7,282 nt of DNA, taken from positions 1 to 7,282 of the forward strand of contig DEST01000083.1 in assembly GCA_002361365.1 (NCBI GenBank), in the 5' to 3' direction. Position numbers and translations under genes: made by a program. Shown piece by piece: positions 1-5,777 of this stretch; the first letter of the stretch is position 1, and each line of letters opens with the position of its first letter. Source of the DNA: Alphaproteobacteria bacterium UBA3307. GTDB taxonomy: Bacteria > Pseudomonadota > Alphaproteobacteria > RF32 > CAG-239. Under the pieces are notes generated by a model that was not told the DNA's origin, did no database searches, and saw only the letters and a program-made list of their open reading frames with translations.

Positions 1-512
1 CCTCAACAATGTATGATATGACGCGTGTTTCATCAAAGGGTTATAATGATTCTATGTCTGAAGATGATTTGTATAAAATGCGTGAAGACCTTAATAAACA
101 GCGTACGGAAGATTTTAAAAATAATACTTATGCCGAAGCTGCCGGTTTGCCGGATAAATTGACAGGTGAAGAGCCTTTATTTATTAAGGAATATTTTGAA
201 TATTATAAAACACCACGCGGTTTTCATAAGCGTTCAATCAATTCTAACGGACATTGGAATACGACTTCAGCGCTTTCTTTGATTACACAGCCTATTTTGA
301 CATATAGTTCTACCATTAAAAATCCGGTGCTTATGCTCCACGGAGAAAAAGCGCATAGCCGTTATTTTTCGGAAGATGCGTTTAAAAAATTGACAGGAAA
401 TAATAAGGAATTATATATTATACCAAATGCGAATCACGTTGACTTATATGATAATTTGTCAAAAATACCATTTGATAAAATTGAACAATTTTTTAAAACT
501 AATTTGCAATAA
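1..512 (+). CDS. Alpha/beta hydrolase, C-terminal part (5' end outside window)
   Basis: The reading frame is open from the left edge (codons before the first ATG at position 9 encode Ser-Thr), so this is the tail of a longer protein and the ATG at 9 is probably internal. The visible part resembles the C-terminal half of alpha/beta hydrolases of the YcjY/dienelactone-hydrolase-like group: a MYDMTR segment, a lid-like charged stretch, an EYFEYYKTPRGFH segment, then HGEKAHSRYFSED and finally NANHVDLYD. The His in NANHVDLYD (codon 435-437) fits the catalytic histidine; the acid may be the Glu or an Asp in the HGEKAHS region. The nucleophile motif GxSxG would lie upstream and cannot be checked. 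Substrate is unknown. It ends nine bases before the exported flavodoxin gene, so the two are almost certainly co-transcribed, a pairing that suggests a detoxification or redox role. I am confident of the fold, not of the reaction. Confidence 0.85.
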   Translation, partial: STMYDMTRVSSKGYNDSMSEDDLYKMREDLNKQRTEDFKNNTYAEAAGLPDKLTGEEPLFIKEYFEYYKTPRGFHKRSINSNGHWNTTSALSLITQPILTYSSTIKNPVLMLHGEKAHSRYFSEDAFKKLTGNNKELYIIPNANHVDLYDNLSKIPFDKIEQFFKTNLQ

Positions 513-521
513 GGAGGAAAA

Positions 522-1085
522 ATGAAAAGACTTTTATCTATAGTTGTAGCTGTTATGGCGTTTTTTACGAGTTTTAATACGCAGGCGGAGGAAAATAAAA
601 TGACTGAAAATAAAATTTTGGTAGCTTATTTCAGCGCCACCGGAACAACAGCCGGAGTGGCAGAAAAATTGGCGTCTGCTATCGGCGCAGATTTGTTTGA
701 AATTAAACCGAAACAACCATATACGGAAGCCGATTTGGATTGGCGAAACAAACAAAGCCGCAGTTCGATAGAAATGGATAATCCTGATGCGCGTCCGGAA
801 ATTGCCACAAAAGTAACAGATATGAATAAATATGATATTGTGTTTGTCGGTTTTCCGATTTGGTGGTATCGTGAGCCTTCAATCATAGATACATTTATGG
901 AAAGTTATGATTTTGCCGGAAAAACAGTGGTTCCGTTTGCAACTTCCGGTGGCAGTGGTATGGGTAAATCAGGCGAAATTATGCAAAAATTGGCACCTAA
1001 GGCAAAGGTTTTTGCTGGTAAGCGTTTTTCGTCAGGTGTTTCGTCTGAAGAGCTGAAATCTTGGGCCGATGAATGGCTGAAATAA
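522..1085 (+). CDS. Exported flavodoxin (flavodoxin 1)
   Basis: This 187-residue protein is predicted to be an FMN-binding electron carrier or quinone/FMN reductase-like flavodoxin (Flavodoxin_4-type). Residues 1-22 form a Sec-type signal peptide: MKR, a hydrophobic core, and TQA before the likely cleavage at A22/E23; there is no twin-arginine motif and no lipobox cysteine. The flavodoxin domain begins at about residue 30. The phosphate loop is SATGTT (38-43), the loop PIWWYREP with W114-W115 would flank the isoalloxazine ring, and TSGGSGMG starts at 141. The start at 522 has an AAGGAGG at 511-517, only four bases from the ATG. A second in-frame ATG at 600 (M27) lies just after the cleavage site with a better spaced GGAGG. 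It follows the hydrolase by nine bases and is followed by a terminator. It is a paralogue of the gene at 3869. Physiological partner unknown. Confidence 0.9.
   Translation: MKRLLSIVVAVMAFFTSFNTQAEENKMTENKILVAYFSATGTTAGVAEKLASAIGADLFEIKPKQPYTEADLDWRNKQSRSSIEMDNPDARPEIATKVTDMNKYDIVFVGFPIWWYREPSIIDTFMESYDFAGKTVVPFATSGGSGMGKSGEIMQKLAPKAKVFAGKRFSSGVSSEELKSWADEWLK
587..602 (+). promoter_or_regulatory. Internal ribosome binding site and alternative ATG in flavodoxin 1
   Basis: GGAGG at 587-591 is followed by eight bases and then an in-frame ATG at 600-602 (codon 27). This spacing is better than that of the upstream start at 522. Initiation here would give a flavodoxin lacking the signal peptide, about 161 residues. 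The motif partly follows from coding Ala-Glu-Glu at the cleavage site, so chance cannot be excluded. Use in the cell is inference. Confidence 0.45.
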
Positions 1086-1109
1086 GTTATGCTTTATAAG
1101 TCTTACATC

Positions 1110-1140
1110 AACGCTCGTTATTTCGGTAACGGGCGTTTTT
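1110..1140 (+). terminator. Rho-independent terminator after flavodoxin 1
   Basis: An 11-base 5' arm (1110-1120) pairs with 1127-1137, with one T-G wobble, around a six-base loop TTTCGG (1121-1126). The 3' arm runs into a run of five T (1136-1140). It lies 25 bases after the flavodoxin stop codon and separates the hydrolase-flavodoxin unit from the sugar genes. Confidence 0.9.
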
Positions 1141-1223
1141 ATATATGTAACAGGATGAAAATAGATGTTGCAAAAAGTAATAAAGTGTAATAAAAAATAT
1201 ATTAAAAATTACATCAAAAAGAA

Positions 1224-1239
1224 AAGGACTGTAAAATTG
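1224..1239 (+). promoter_or_regulatory. Ribosome binding site that fixes the wecE start at TTG
   Basis: AAGGA at 1224-1228 sits eight bases before a TTG at 1237-1239. The preceding in-frame segment from ATG 1165 is a lysine/asparagine-rich translation of AT-rich leader DNA with no counterpart in WecE. Starting at TTG gives MIKFNVP, matching the MIPFNAP start of E. coli WecE as I recall it, and a length of 377 residues against 376. Confidence 0.85.
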
Positions 1240-2370
1240 ATAAAATTTAATGTACCTGTTTTTACGGAAAAATCAAAGGAATATGTTGCAGATGCCTTTG
1301 CTCAGAAGCATGTTTCGGGTGATGGAAAATATACCAAATTATGTAATGATTTTATGCGTCGCAAACTGGGATGTGATGAGGCTCTGTTGGTGCATTCCGG
1401 CACGGCAGCATTGGAAATGGCGGCAATTTTGGCTAATTTACAGGCAGGAGACGAGGTAATTATGCCATCTTATACATTTTGTTCAACTGCCAATGCTTTT
1501 GTGTTACAGGGGGCTGTTCCGGTGTTTGTTGATATTCGAGCGGATACATTGAATATTGATGAAAGCAAAATTGAGGCCGCTATAACACCAAAAACCAAAG
1601 CAATCGTGCCGGTTCATTATGCCGGTGTCGCGTGTGAAATGGATACAATTAAGACAATCGCCAAAAAGCATAATCTGTTAGTGATTGAAGATGCGGCGCA
1701 GGCTTATGATGCATATTATAAAGGAATACCGCTCGGAACTCTCGGAGATATGGGGTGTTTTTCGTTTCACGAAACAAAAAATATTATGGCCGGTGAAGGC
1801 GGGTTGTTTGTAACTAATAATTCTAAGCTGGCAGAGCGTGCCGAAATTGTGCGTGAAAAAGGCACAAATCGCAGCAAATTTTTCCGCGGACAAGTAGATA
1901 AATATACTTGGGTGGATAAAGGTTCATCTTATTTGCCGAGCGATATTGTGGCGGCATATTTATTTTCCGTTTTGGATATATCCGATGAAATTCAGGCAAA
2001 ACGTCGCCTTATTTGGCAACGTTATTATGATGCATTTGCAGCTTTGGAACAACAAGAGAAAATACGTCGTCCGATTATTCCGGCAGAATGCTCAAATAAT
2101 GCGCATATGTTTTATTTGTTATGTCCGGATTTGGCAACGCGTACCGAATTTATCGCATACTTAAAAGAACACGATGTTGCAGCGCCGTTCCATTATATTC
2201 CGTTGCATTCGGCACCGGCCGGACGTAAATTCTGTCGCACACCGCAAACAATGAATGTTACGGATAAAATTGCCGATACTTTGTTGCGATTACCGCTATA
2301 TTATGACCTTACGCAAGCTGAACAAGAACGAGTGATTGAACTTTGTTTTGATTTTTGGAAAAACAGATGA
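1237..2370 (+). CDS. wecE: dTDP-4-amino-4,6-dideoxygalactose transaminase (WecE/RffA)
   Basis: This is a PLP-dependent DegT/DnrJ/EryC1/StrS aminotransferase in the cytoplasm. WecE converts dTDP-4-keto-6-deoxy-D-glucose to dTDP-4-amino-4,6-dideoxy-D-galactose with glutamate as amino donor, a precursor of Fuc4NAc in enterobacterial common antigen and some O-antigens. The match to E. coli WecE is strong along the whole length: SGTAALEMA, GDEVIMPSYTF, TANAFVL, VPVHYAGVACEMDTI, EDAAQ with D152 positioned for the PLP ring nitrogen, CFSFHETKN with K181 as the Schiff-base lysine, REKGTNRS.FFRGQVDKYTW and FHYIPLH. All key residues appear present. The TTG start is chosen from the ribosome site and family alignment. 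The AT-rich leader at 1141-1236 must hold its promoter but I could not resolve one. The stop overlaps the next gene's start by ATGA. No wecD or wecF lies in the window, so the final sugar and polymer are unknown. Confidence 0.95.
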   Translation: MIKFNVPVFTEKSKEYVADAFAQKHVSGDGKYTKLCNDFMRRKLGCDEALLVHSGTAALEMAAILANLQAGDEVIMPSYTFCSTANAFVLQGAVPVFVDIRADTLNIDESKIEAAITPKTKAIVPVHYAGVACEMDTIKTIAKKHNLLVIEDAAQAYDAYYKGIPLGTLGDMGCFSFHETKNIMAGEGGLFVTNNSKLAERAEIVREKGTNRSKFFRGQVDKYTWVDKGSSYLPSDIVAAYLFSVLDISDEIQAKRRLIWQRYYDAFAALEQQEKIRRPIIPAECSNNAHMFYLLCPDLATRTEFIAYLKEHDVAAPFHYIPLHSAPAGRKFCRTPQTMNVTDKIADTLLRLPLYYDLTQAEQERVIELCFDFWKNR

Positions 2371-3794
2371 AACTATTAGAAAAAGCAGATAATACATTTA
2401 AAATATGCGGTTGGAGCGCATTGAAAATAAAACGTAAAAAAGCTCAAAGTTGGTTTTATGTGTTTGGCTTACCTCTATTTAGAATAAAAAATGATTTTGA
2501 CGCGATTTTAAATGATTTTGCCAAGAATAAAGATTTTGATGTTGGCGACTTAGATAGGCGAATTTACGATGTTGTTGCAACATATAAAAACATAGATGAT
2601 TGTGAGATAAATCCGCATCGTGTTGCTTTTTTAGCTACCAAAATTTATGATATGGGCGGACATACCAAGTGGATGCGTGATATGCAAAAAACTTTGTCGG
2701 CAAATTATGATGAAACTTTGTTTTTGACCACCACCGGTACTTCACGCAAAGCGGCACCGCAAACGTTGGATTATTTGCAAAAAATTTCTAAAATAAAAAT
2801 GTTTAATCAGTTTTCGTGTTCGTTCGAGAAAAACATCAGAGAAATATACAATGCAATTATGGCTTATGCGCCGCAAGCAGTGTTTGTGTTTATTCACCCT
2901 GATGATGTTATCGGTACAGCAGTGTTAGCCCTGATAAAACAACATACAAAAATAAAAATATTTTTTGTAAATCACGCAACACATAGACCGGCATTGTCTA
3001 TGTCGTTTGCTGATTTGATTTTGGAAGAAACTCCGAGTTCAGCCTATGTTACGCAAAATTTGCGCAAGTTGAAGCAGACACACATTGTTGGGTTGATTTC
3101 AAAGCCCGAAGCAGAAAATCCGCATTTTTCGGACCAAGAAATTGCTGAAACGAGAGCTAAAATCGGCGTGCCGGAAGGGGCTATTTGCACAATGTCCGGT
3201 GCGGCAAGTTATAAGTTTTTTGATAATGAACATATCTCACACTATTTTGAGATGATTAAAAAAATGTTGTCAGAACACTCCAATGTGTATCACGTTGTTA
3301 TCAGTGAGTTCAGAGATTTTGAAAAACAAACCATACAGCAGATTTTTGCTGATTTTCCGCACAATGAGCGGTTGATTTTATTGCCGTATCAAAAAAATTA
3401 TGAACTGTATTTTAAGTGTGCGGATTTATTTATAGATAGTTTTCCGATGTCTTCAGCTTTGGCTTTTATAGACCTAATGCGGTTGAAAGTGCCATATGTT
3501 GTTAAGATAAATACCGAAAATGCGGCACTTTCGTTTCACGAATATCAGGCAGCGGATTTCCCGTATATGTATAAAACGATTGATGAGTTTTATGCCGGCG
3601 TGGATAATTTGTTGGCAGATGAAAATAAACGTTTAGCGATGGTGGAGAATAATTATACTCACTATTTGAAACATTATGAACCAAAGGCCGCATTAAAAAT
3701 TTTGCAAAAAGTGATTGTTTGTAGTGATTTTGAACAACTTTATGACCATTTGAATCCGGATATTACATATTCACTTAATTTTGCAACAAATTAG
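2367..3794 (+). CDS. Glycosyltransferase, GT-B-like
   Basis: This 475-residue protein is probably a cytoplasmic or membrane-associated glycosyltransferase for a surface polysaccharide. The start is the ATG at 2367, which overlaps the wecE stop (ATGA), implying translational coupling; a TTG at 2355 is in frame but lies inside wecE and adds only four residues. The N-terminal ~35 residues contain a basic/aromatic segment (SWFYVFGLPLFRIKN) of a kind I have seen ahead of LPS and capsule enzymes. A first Rossmann-like domain begins near residue 87 (VAFLATKIYDMGGHT, with GGH at 97-99, a typical donor/acceptor loop). A linker near 265 (GAICTMSGAASYKFF) opens the second domain. The segment DLFIDSFPMSSALAFIDLM (from 353) resembles the donor-binding region of OGT-like and GT4-like enzymes. 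No transmembrane helix is evident. Donor and acceptor are unknown; the sugar made through WecE is an obvious candidate donor. Confidence 0.75.
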   Translation: MKLLEKADNTFKICGWSALKIKRKKAQSWFYVFGLPLFRIKNDFDAILNDFAKNKDFDVGDLDRRIYDVVATYKNIDDCEINPHRVAFLATKIYDMGGHTKWMRDMQKTLSANYDETLFLTTTGTSRKAAPQTLDYLQKISKIKMFNQFSCSFEKNIREIYNAIMAYAPQAVFVFIHPDDVIGTAVLALIKQHTKIKIFFVNHATHRPALSMSFADLILEETPSSAYVTQNLRKLKQTHIVGLISKPEAENPHFSDQEIAETRAKIGVPEGAICTMSGAASYKFFDNEHISHYFEMIKKMLSEHSNVYHVVISEFRDFEKQTIQQIFADFPHNERLILLPYQKNYELYFKCADLFIDSFPMSSALAFIDLMRLKVPYVVKINTENAALSFHEYQAADFPYMYKTIDEFYAGVDNLLADENKRLAMVENNYTHYLKHYEPKAALKILQKVIVCSDFEQLYDHLNPDITYSLNFATN

Positions 3795-3806
3795 ATGAAA
3801 AAATGC

Positions 3807-3837
3807 TTGACTTAGAGTATGGTTTAATTGCTACAAT
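3807..3837 (+). promoter_or_regulatory. Promoter with 19-bp spacer upstream of flavodoxin 2
   Basis: TTGACT (3807-3812) and TACAAT (3832-3837) are separated by 19 bases, longer than the usual 17. Between them an imperfect dyad centred at about 3819/3820 carries TTA..TAA ends (5 of 8 pairs). Long spacers with a dyad between the boxes are the hallmark of promoters activated by MerR-family regulators, and the left half TTGACTTAGAGT is like operators of that family as I remember them. The right half is degenerate. No regulator gene lies in the window. Confidence 0.6.
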
Positions 3838-3858
3838 GCGAGCTGTTTAAAGATTATT

Positions 3859-3871
3859 GGAGCAATCAATG
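3859..3871 (+). promoter_or_regulatory. Ribosome binding site that fixes the flavodoxin 2 start
   Basis: GGAG at 3859-3862 lies six bases before the ATG at 3869-3871. An in-frame TTG at 3857 overlaps this site itself, so it cannot be the start. Starting at 3869 also gives an MKRFLSIF signal peptide closely like the MKRLLSIV of flavodoxin 1. Confidence 0.85.
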
Positions 3872-4477
3872 AAAAGATTTTTATCGATATTTGCGCTGAT
3901 TTTTGCAATTTTAGGATTAAATAATCAGGTTAGAGCGAAGGGTATAAATATGGAAAATGTAAAAAAAATAGTGGTTTATTTTTCAAAAACCGGTGAACAG
4001 TACAGTGTCGGCAACATTACTGAAGGAAACACGGCAATAGTGGCAAAAATGATTGCCGAGCGGACCGGAGCTGATATTTTTGAAATCAAACTTAAAAATG
4101 ATACTTATCCTACCGCCTATAAGGCTCTGACTGAAGTGGCTCTGGCTGAGAAGAAAGTCGGCGCCCGACCGGAAATTGCCGGTGATGTTGCCGATTTTGG
4201 CAGCTATGATGTAGTGTTTATCGGCACGCCAAACTGGTGGGCGGATATGCCGATGGCTCTCTATACTTTTATAGAAAGCCACGATTGGAACGGCAAAACA
4301 GTGATACCATTTATTACGCATGAAGGCAGTGGATTGGCTTCAATTCCGAACAAAATAAAGGCAGCAACGAATGCTAAAATGCTTGACGGATTGGCTATTT
4401 ACGGCCACGAGGCACAAAATGAACGCGAAAAAGCTGAAGAAAAAGTGACTGAGTGGCTAGAAAAACTAGGACTTTAA
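3869..4477 (+). CDS. Exported flavodoxin (flavodoxin 2)
   Basis: This 202-residue protein is a second flavodoxin with an N-terminal Sec-type signal peptide (residues 1-23, ending VRA before K24), without twin arginine or lipobox. The FMN phosphate loop begins FSKTGEQ (S39-K40-T41-G42-E43) and continues into a short insertion, YSVGNITEGNT, seen in a subgroup of Flavodoxin_4-type proteins. PNWWADMPM with W123-W124 corresponds to the WW loop of flavodoxin 1, and THEGSG to its TSGGSG loop. FMN-dependent electron transfer in the periplasm is the inferred role. An in-frame ATG at 3950 (M28) just after the cleavage site could start a cytoplasmic form. It is transcribed from the promoter at 3807-3837 and is followed after 12 bases by the Fe-S flavoprotein gene, whose ribosome site overlaps this stop codon, so the two form an operon. 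Confidence 0.9.
   Translation: MKRFLSIFALIFAILGLNNQVRAKGINMENVKKIVVYFSKTGEQYSVGNITEGNTAIVAKMIAERTGADIFEIKLKNDTYPTAYKALTEVALAEKKVGARPEIAGDVADFGSYDVVFIGTPNWWADMPMALYTFIESHDWNGKTVIPFITHEGSGLASIPNKIKAATNAKMLDGLAIYGHEAQNEREKAEEKVTEWLEKLGL
3938..3952 (+). promoter_or_regulatory. Internal ribosome binding site and alternative ATG in flavodoxin 2
   Basis: AAGGG at 3938-3942 lies seven bases before an in-frame ATG at 3950-3952 (codon 28). It falls at the same place relative to signal peptide and flavodoxin fold as the internal site of flavodoxin 1. Weaker than the GGAGG there; use in the cell is inference. Confidence 0.35.
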
Positions 4478-4489
4478 GGAGAAAAAACT

Positions 4490-5128
4490 ATGAAAGTATT
4501 ACTGGTCAACGGTTCACCGCATAAAAACGGTTGCACCAATACGGCTCTGGAAGAAATTGCCAAGACTTTGCAAGAAGAAGGAACCGGCGCTGAAATTTAT
4601 CATATCGGCATAAAACCGATTGCCGGTTGCCGCGGCTGCGGGGCTTGTACCAAACTCGGACATTGTGTGATAAATGATGACGGAGTCAACGAATTTGTTG
4701 ACCGTTGCAAAGACTTTGACGGCTTTATTTTCGGTTCGCCGGTACACTACGGTTCGGCCGGCGGTGCCATCACCTCTTTTATGGATAGAGCATTTTTCAC
4801 CGCCTTTATGTCAGGGCGCGGCGAGGTATTTACCCATAAACCGGCCGCGGCAGTTGCCAGTGCCCGCCGCTCCGGCACAACCGCTACACTCGACCAACTC
4901 AACAAATATTTTACTATTTCGGAAATGCCGGTAATTTCCGGCAGATATTGGAATATGGTGCATGGACACACACCGGACGAAGTGCGTCAGGATTTGGAGG
5001 GTATGCAGAATATGCGGATTTTGGCGCGCAATATGGCTTGGCATTTAAAGTGTCTGGAAGCAGCTCACCAAGCCGGAGTACCGATGCCGAAGCAAGAAAA
5101 AATAGTTTTTACCAATTTTATCCGCTGA
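4490..5128 (+). CDS. Iron-sulfur flavoprotein / NADPH-dependent FMN reductase-like protein
   Basis: This 212-residue cytoplasmic protein has no signal peptide. It belongs to the flavodoxin-like FMN reductase superfamily: the N-terminal strand and phosphate loop are KVLLVNGSPHKNGCTNT (residues 2-18), followed by a compact cysteine cluster C47-x2-C50-x2-C53-x5-C59, which fits the CX2CX2CX4-7C pattern of archaeal/bacterial iron-sulfur flavoproteins and suggests a [4Fe-4S] cluster. GSPVHYGSAGGAITSFMDR is the typical FMN-contacting segment. It would pass electrons between a ferredoxin-like or NAD(P)H donor and an acceptor; the substrate is unknown. AAGGAG at 4476-4481 overlaps the stop of flavodoxin 2 and lies eight bases from the ATG, so translation is coupled. 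The gene is clearly more GC-rich than its neighbours (the line 4801-4860 is about 60% GC by hand count), hinting at a different origin. Some relatives with these cysteines are annotated without the cluster, so the cluster is probable, not certain. Confidence 0.9.
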   Translation: MKVLLVNGSPHKNGCTNTALEEIAKTLQEEGTGAEIYHIGIKPIAGCRGCGACTKLGHCVINDDGVNEFVDRCKDFDGFIFGSPVHYGSAGGAITSFMDRAFFTAFMSGRGEVFTHKPAAAVASARRSGTTATLDQLNKYFTISEMPVISGRYWNMVHGHTPDEVRQDLEGMQNMRILARNMAWHLKCLEAAHQAGVPMPKQEKIVFTNFIR

Positions 5129-5156
5129 AATGAAAGAATAAAACTGAAATTTATAC

Positions 5157-5184
5157 TTGTTATTTTAAAACTTTTAAGTATAAT
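5157..5184 (+). promoter_or_regulatory. Sigma70-type promoter of the OmpA-like lipoprotein gene
   Basis: TTGTTA (5157-5162) and a consensus TATAAT (5179-5184) are separated by 16 bases in the 90-base gap before the lipoprotein gene. Transcription would start near 5191, giving a leader of about 28 bases that contains the ribosome site AAAGGA at 5207-5212, six bases from the ATG. No terminator is seen between the previous gene and this promoter. Confidence 0.75.
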
Positions 5185-5218
5185 AACTGAGTGTTTAGAC
5201 TATCAGAAAGGAAAAACA

Positions 5219-5755
5219 ATGAAAAAATTTATATCATTGGTCGCAATTTTGATGCTTAGCGGGTGCTATACGGGTAAGAGTTTGTTTGATGGTCCGGCTT
5301 GCGACAGTAAGCCTCAACCTAAGTCGCAACCTTGCGTTGAACAGGTGGTGCCTCCATGTGAACAGCCTGAGCCGTGTGTACAGCCGGAAGTGCAAAAAAC
5401 AGAACGTTTGGCCGGGGTAATTTATTTCGGTATTGGTTCAGATTATTTAAATGATGCCGATAAGGCTGAATTACAACGAATTGCTCAATATGCCAAAGCT
5501 AATCATTCTAAAGTAAAAGTTTTGGGACACGCTTCGCATAAAGTAGGCAAAGGTGCAGAATTCAAAAAAGATATTATAAATCAAGATATTTCGATTAAGC
5601 GTACGCAGAATGTGGCTAATACATTGGCAATGATGGGAGTCGAGCCGAGTCAAATCAACGCTGCGGCGTATTCTGATTCTCTGCCGGCGGAAGTTGAGAG
5701 AGATGCTAAAACCGAGGCATTGAATCGCCGTGTAGAGATATATTTGGAATATTAA
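5219..5755 (+). CDS. OmpA-domain outer-membrane lipoprotein
   Basis: This 178-residue protein is a predicted lipoprotein: MKKFISLVAILMLSGC with lipobox LSGC, the lipidated cysteine being C16. Residues 17-60 form a linker rich in proline, glutamine and cysteine (C28, C39, C47, C53). An OmpA/Pal-like peptidoglycan-binding domain follows from about residue 65: VIYFGIGSDYL, a VKVLGHASHK loop, DISIKRTQNVANTLAMMGV, and the closing LNRRVEIYLEY. R128 matches the arginine that binds diaminopimelate in OmpA domains. The usual aspartate of the GHTD loop is Ser here (S106 in GHAS), a variant I recall from alphaproteobacterial members. The residue after the lipid cysteine is Tyr, not Asp, so outer-membrane sorting is expected. 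The role is probably tethering outer membrane to cell wall. It has its own promoter and terminator and stands alone. Not a true pal by context: no tolB or ybgF is adjacent. Confidence 0.88.
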   Translation: MKKFISLVAILMLSGCYTGKSLFDGPACDSKPQPKSQPCVEQVVPPCEQPEPCVQPEVQKTERLAGVIYFGIGSDYLNDADKAELQRIAQYAKANHSKVKVLGHASHKVGKGAEFKKDIINQDISIKRTQNVANTLAMMGVEPSQINAAAYSDSLPAEVERDAKTEALNRRVEIYLEY

Positions 5756-5777
5756 GATATATTCATTTATGAAAATT

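Noticed and set aside
1155..1190. A short reading frame of 11 codons in the leader of wecE, possible leader peptide
   Set aside because: No convincing ribosome site, no attenuator hairpin after it and no codon pattern; AT-rich DNA yields such frames by chance.
1168..1196. TTGCAA followed 17 bases later by TAAAAA as a wecE promoter
   Set aside because: The -10 box is poor and the region is so AT-rich that several equal candidates exist, so no promoter was called.
1165..1236. N-terminal extension of WecE from ATG 1165
   Set aside because: The 24 extra residues are Lys/Asn/Tyr-rich leader translation, the ATG lacks a good ribosome site, and TTG 1237 gives the family's normal start and length.
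3983..4321. A 112-codon minus-strand frame inside flavodoxin 2
   Set aside because: It is a shadow of the well-supported flavodoxin on the other strand and its translation shows no domain character.
4674..5133. Several overlapping frames of 61-86 codons on both strands inside the Fe-S flavoprotein gene
   Set aside because: They arise from the higher GC content of this gene, which lowers stop frequency; none has a plausible start or recognisable fold.
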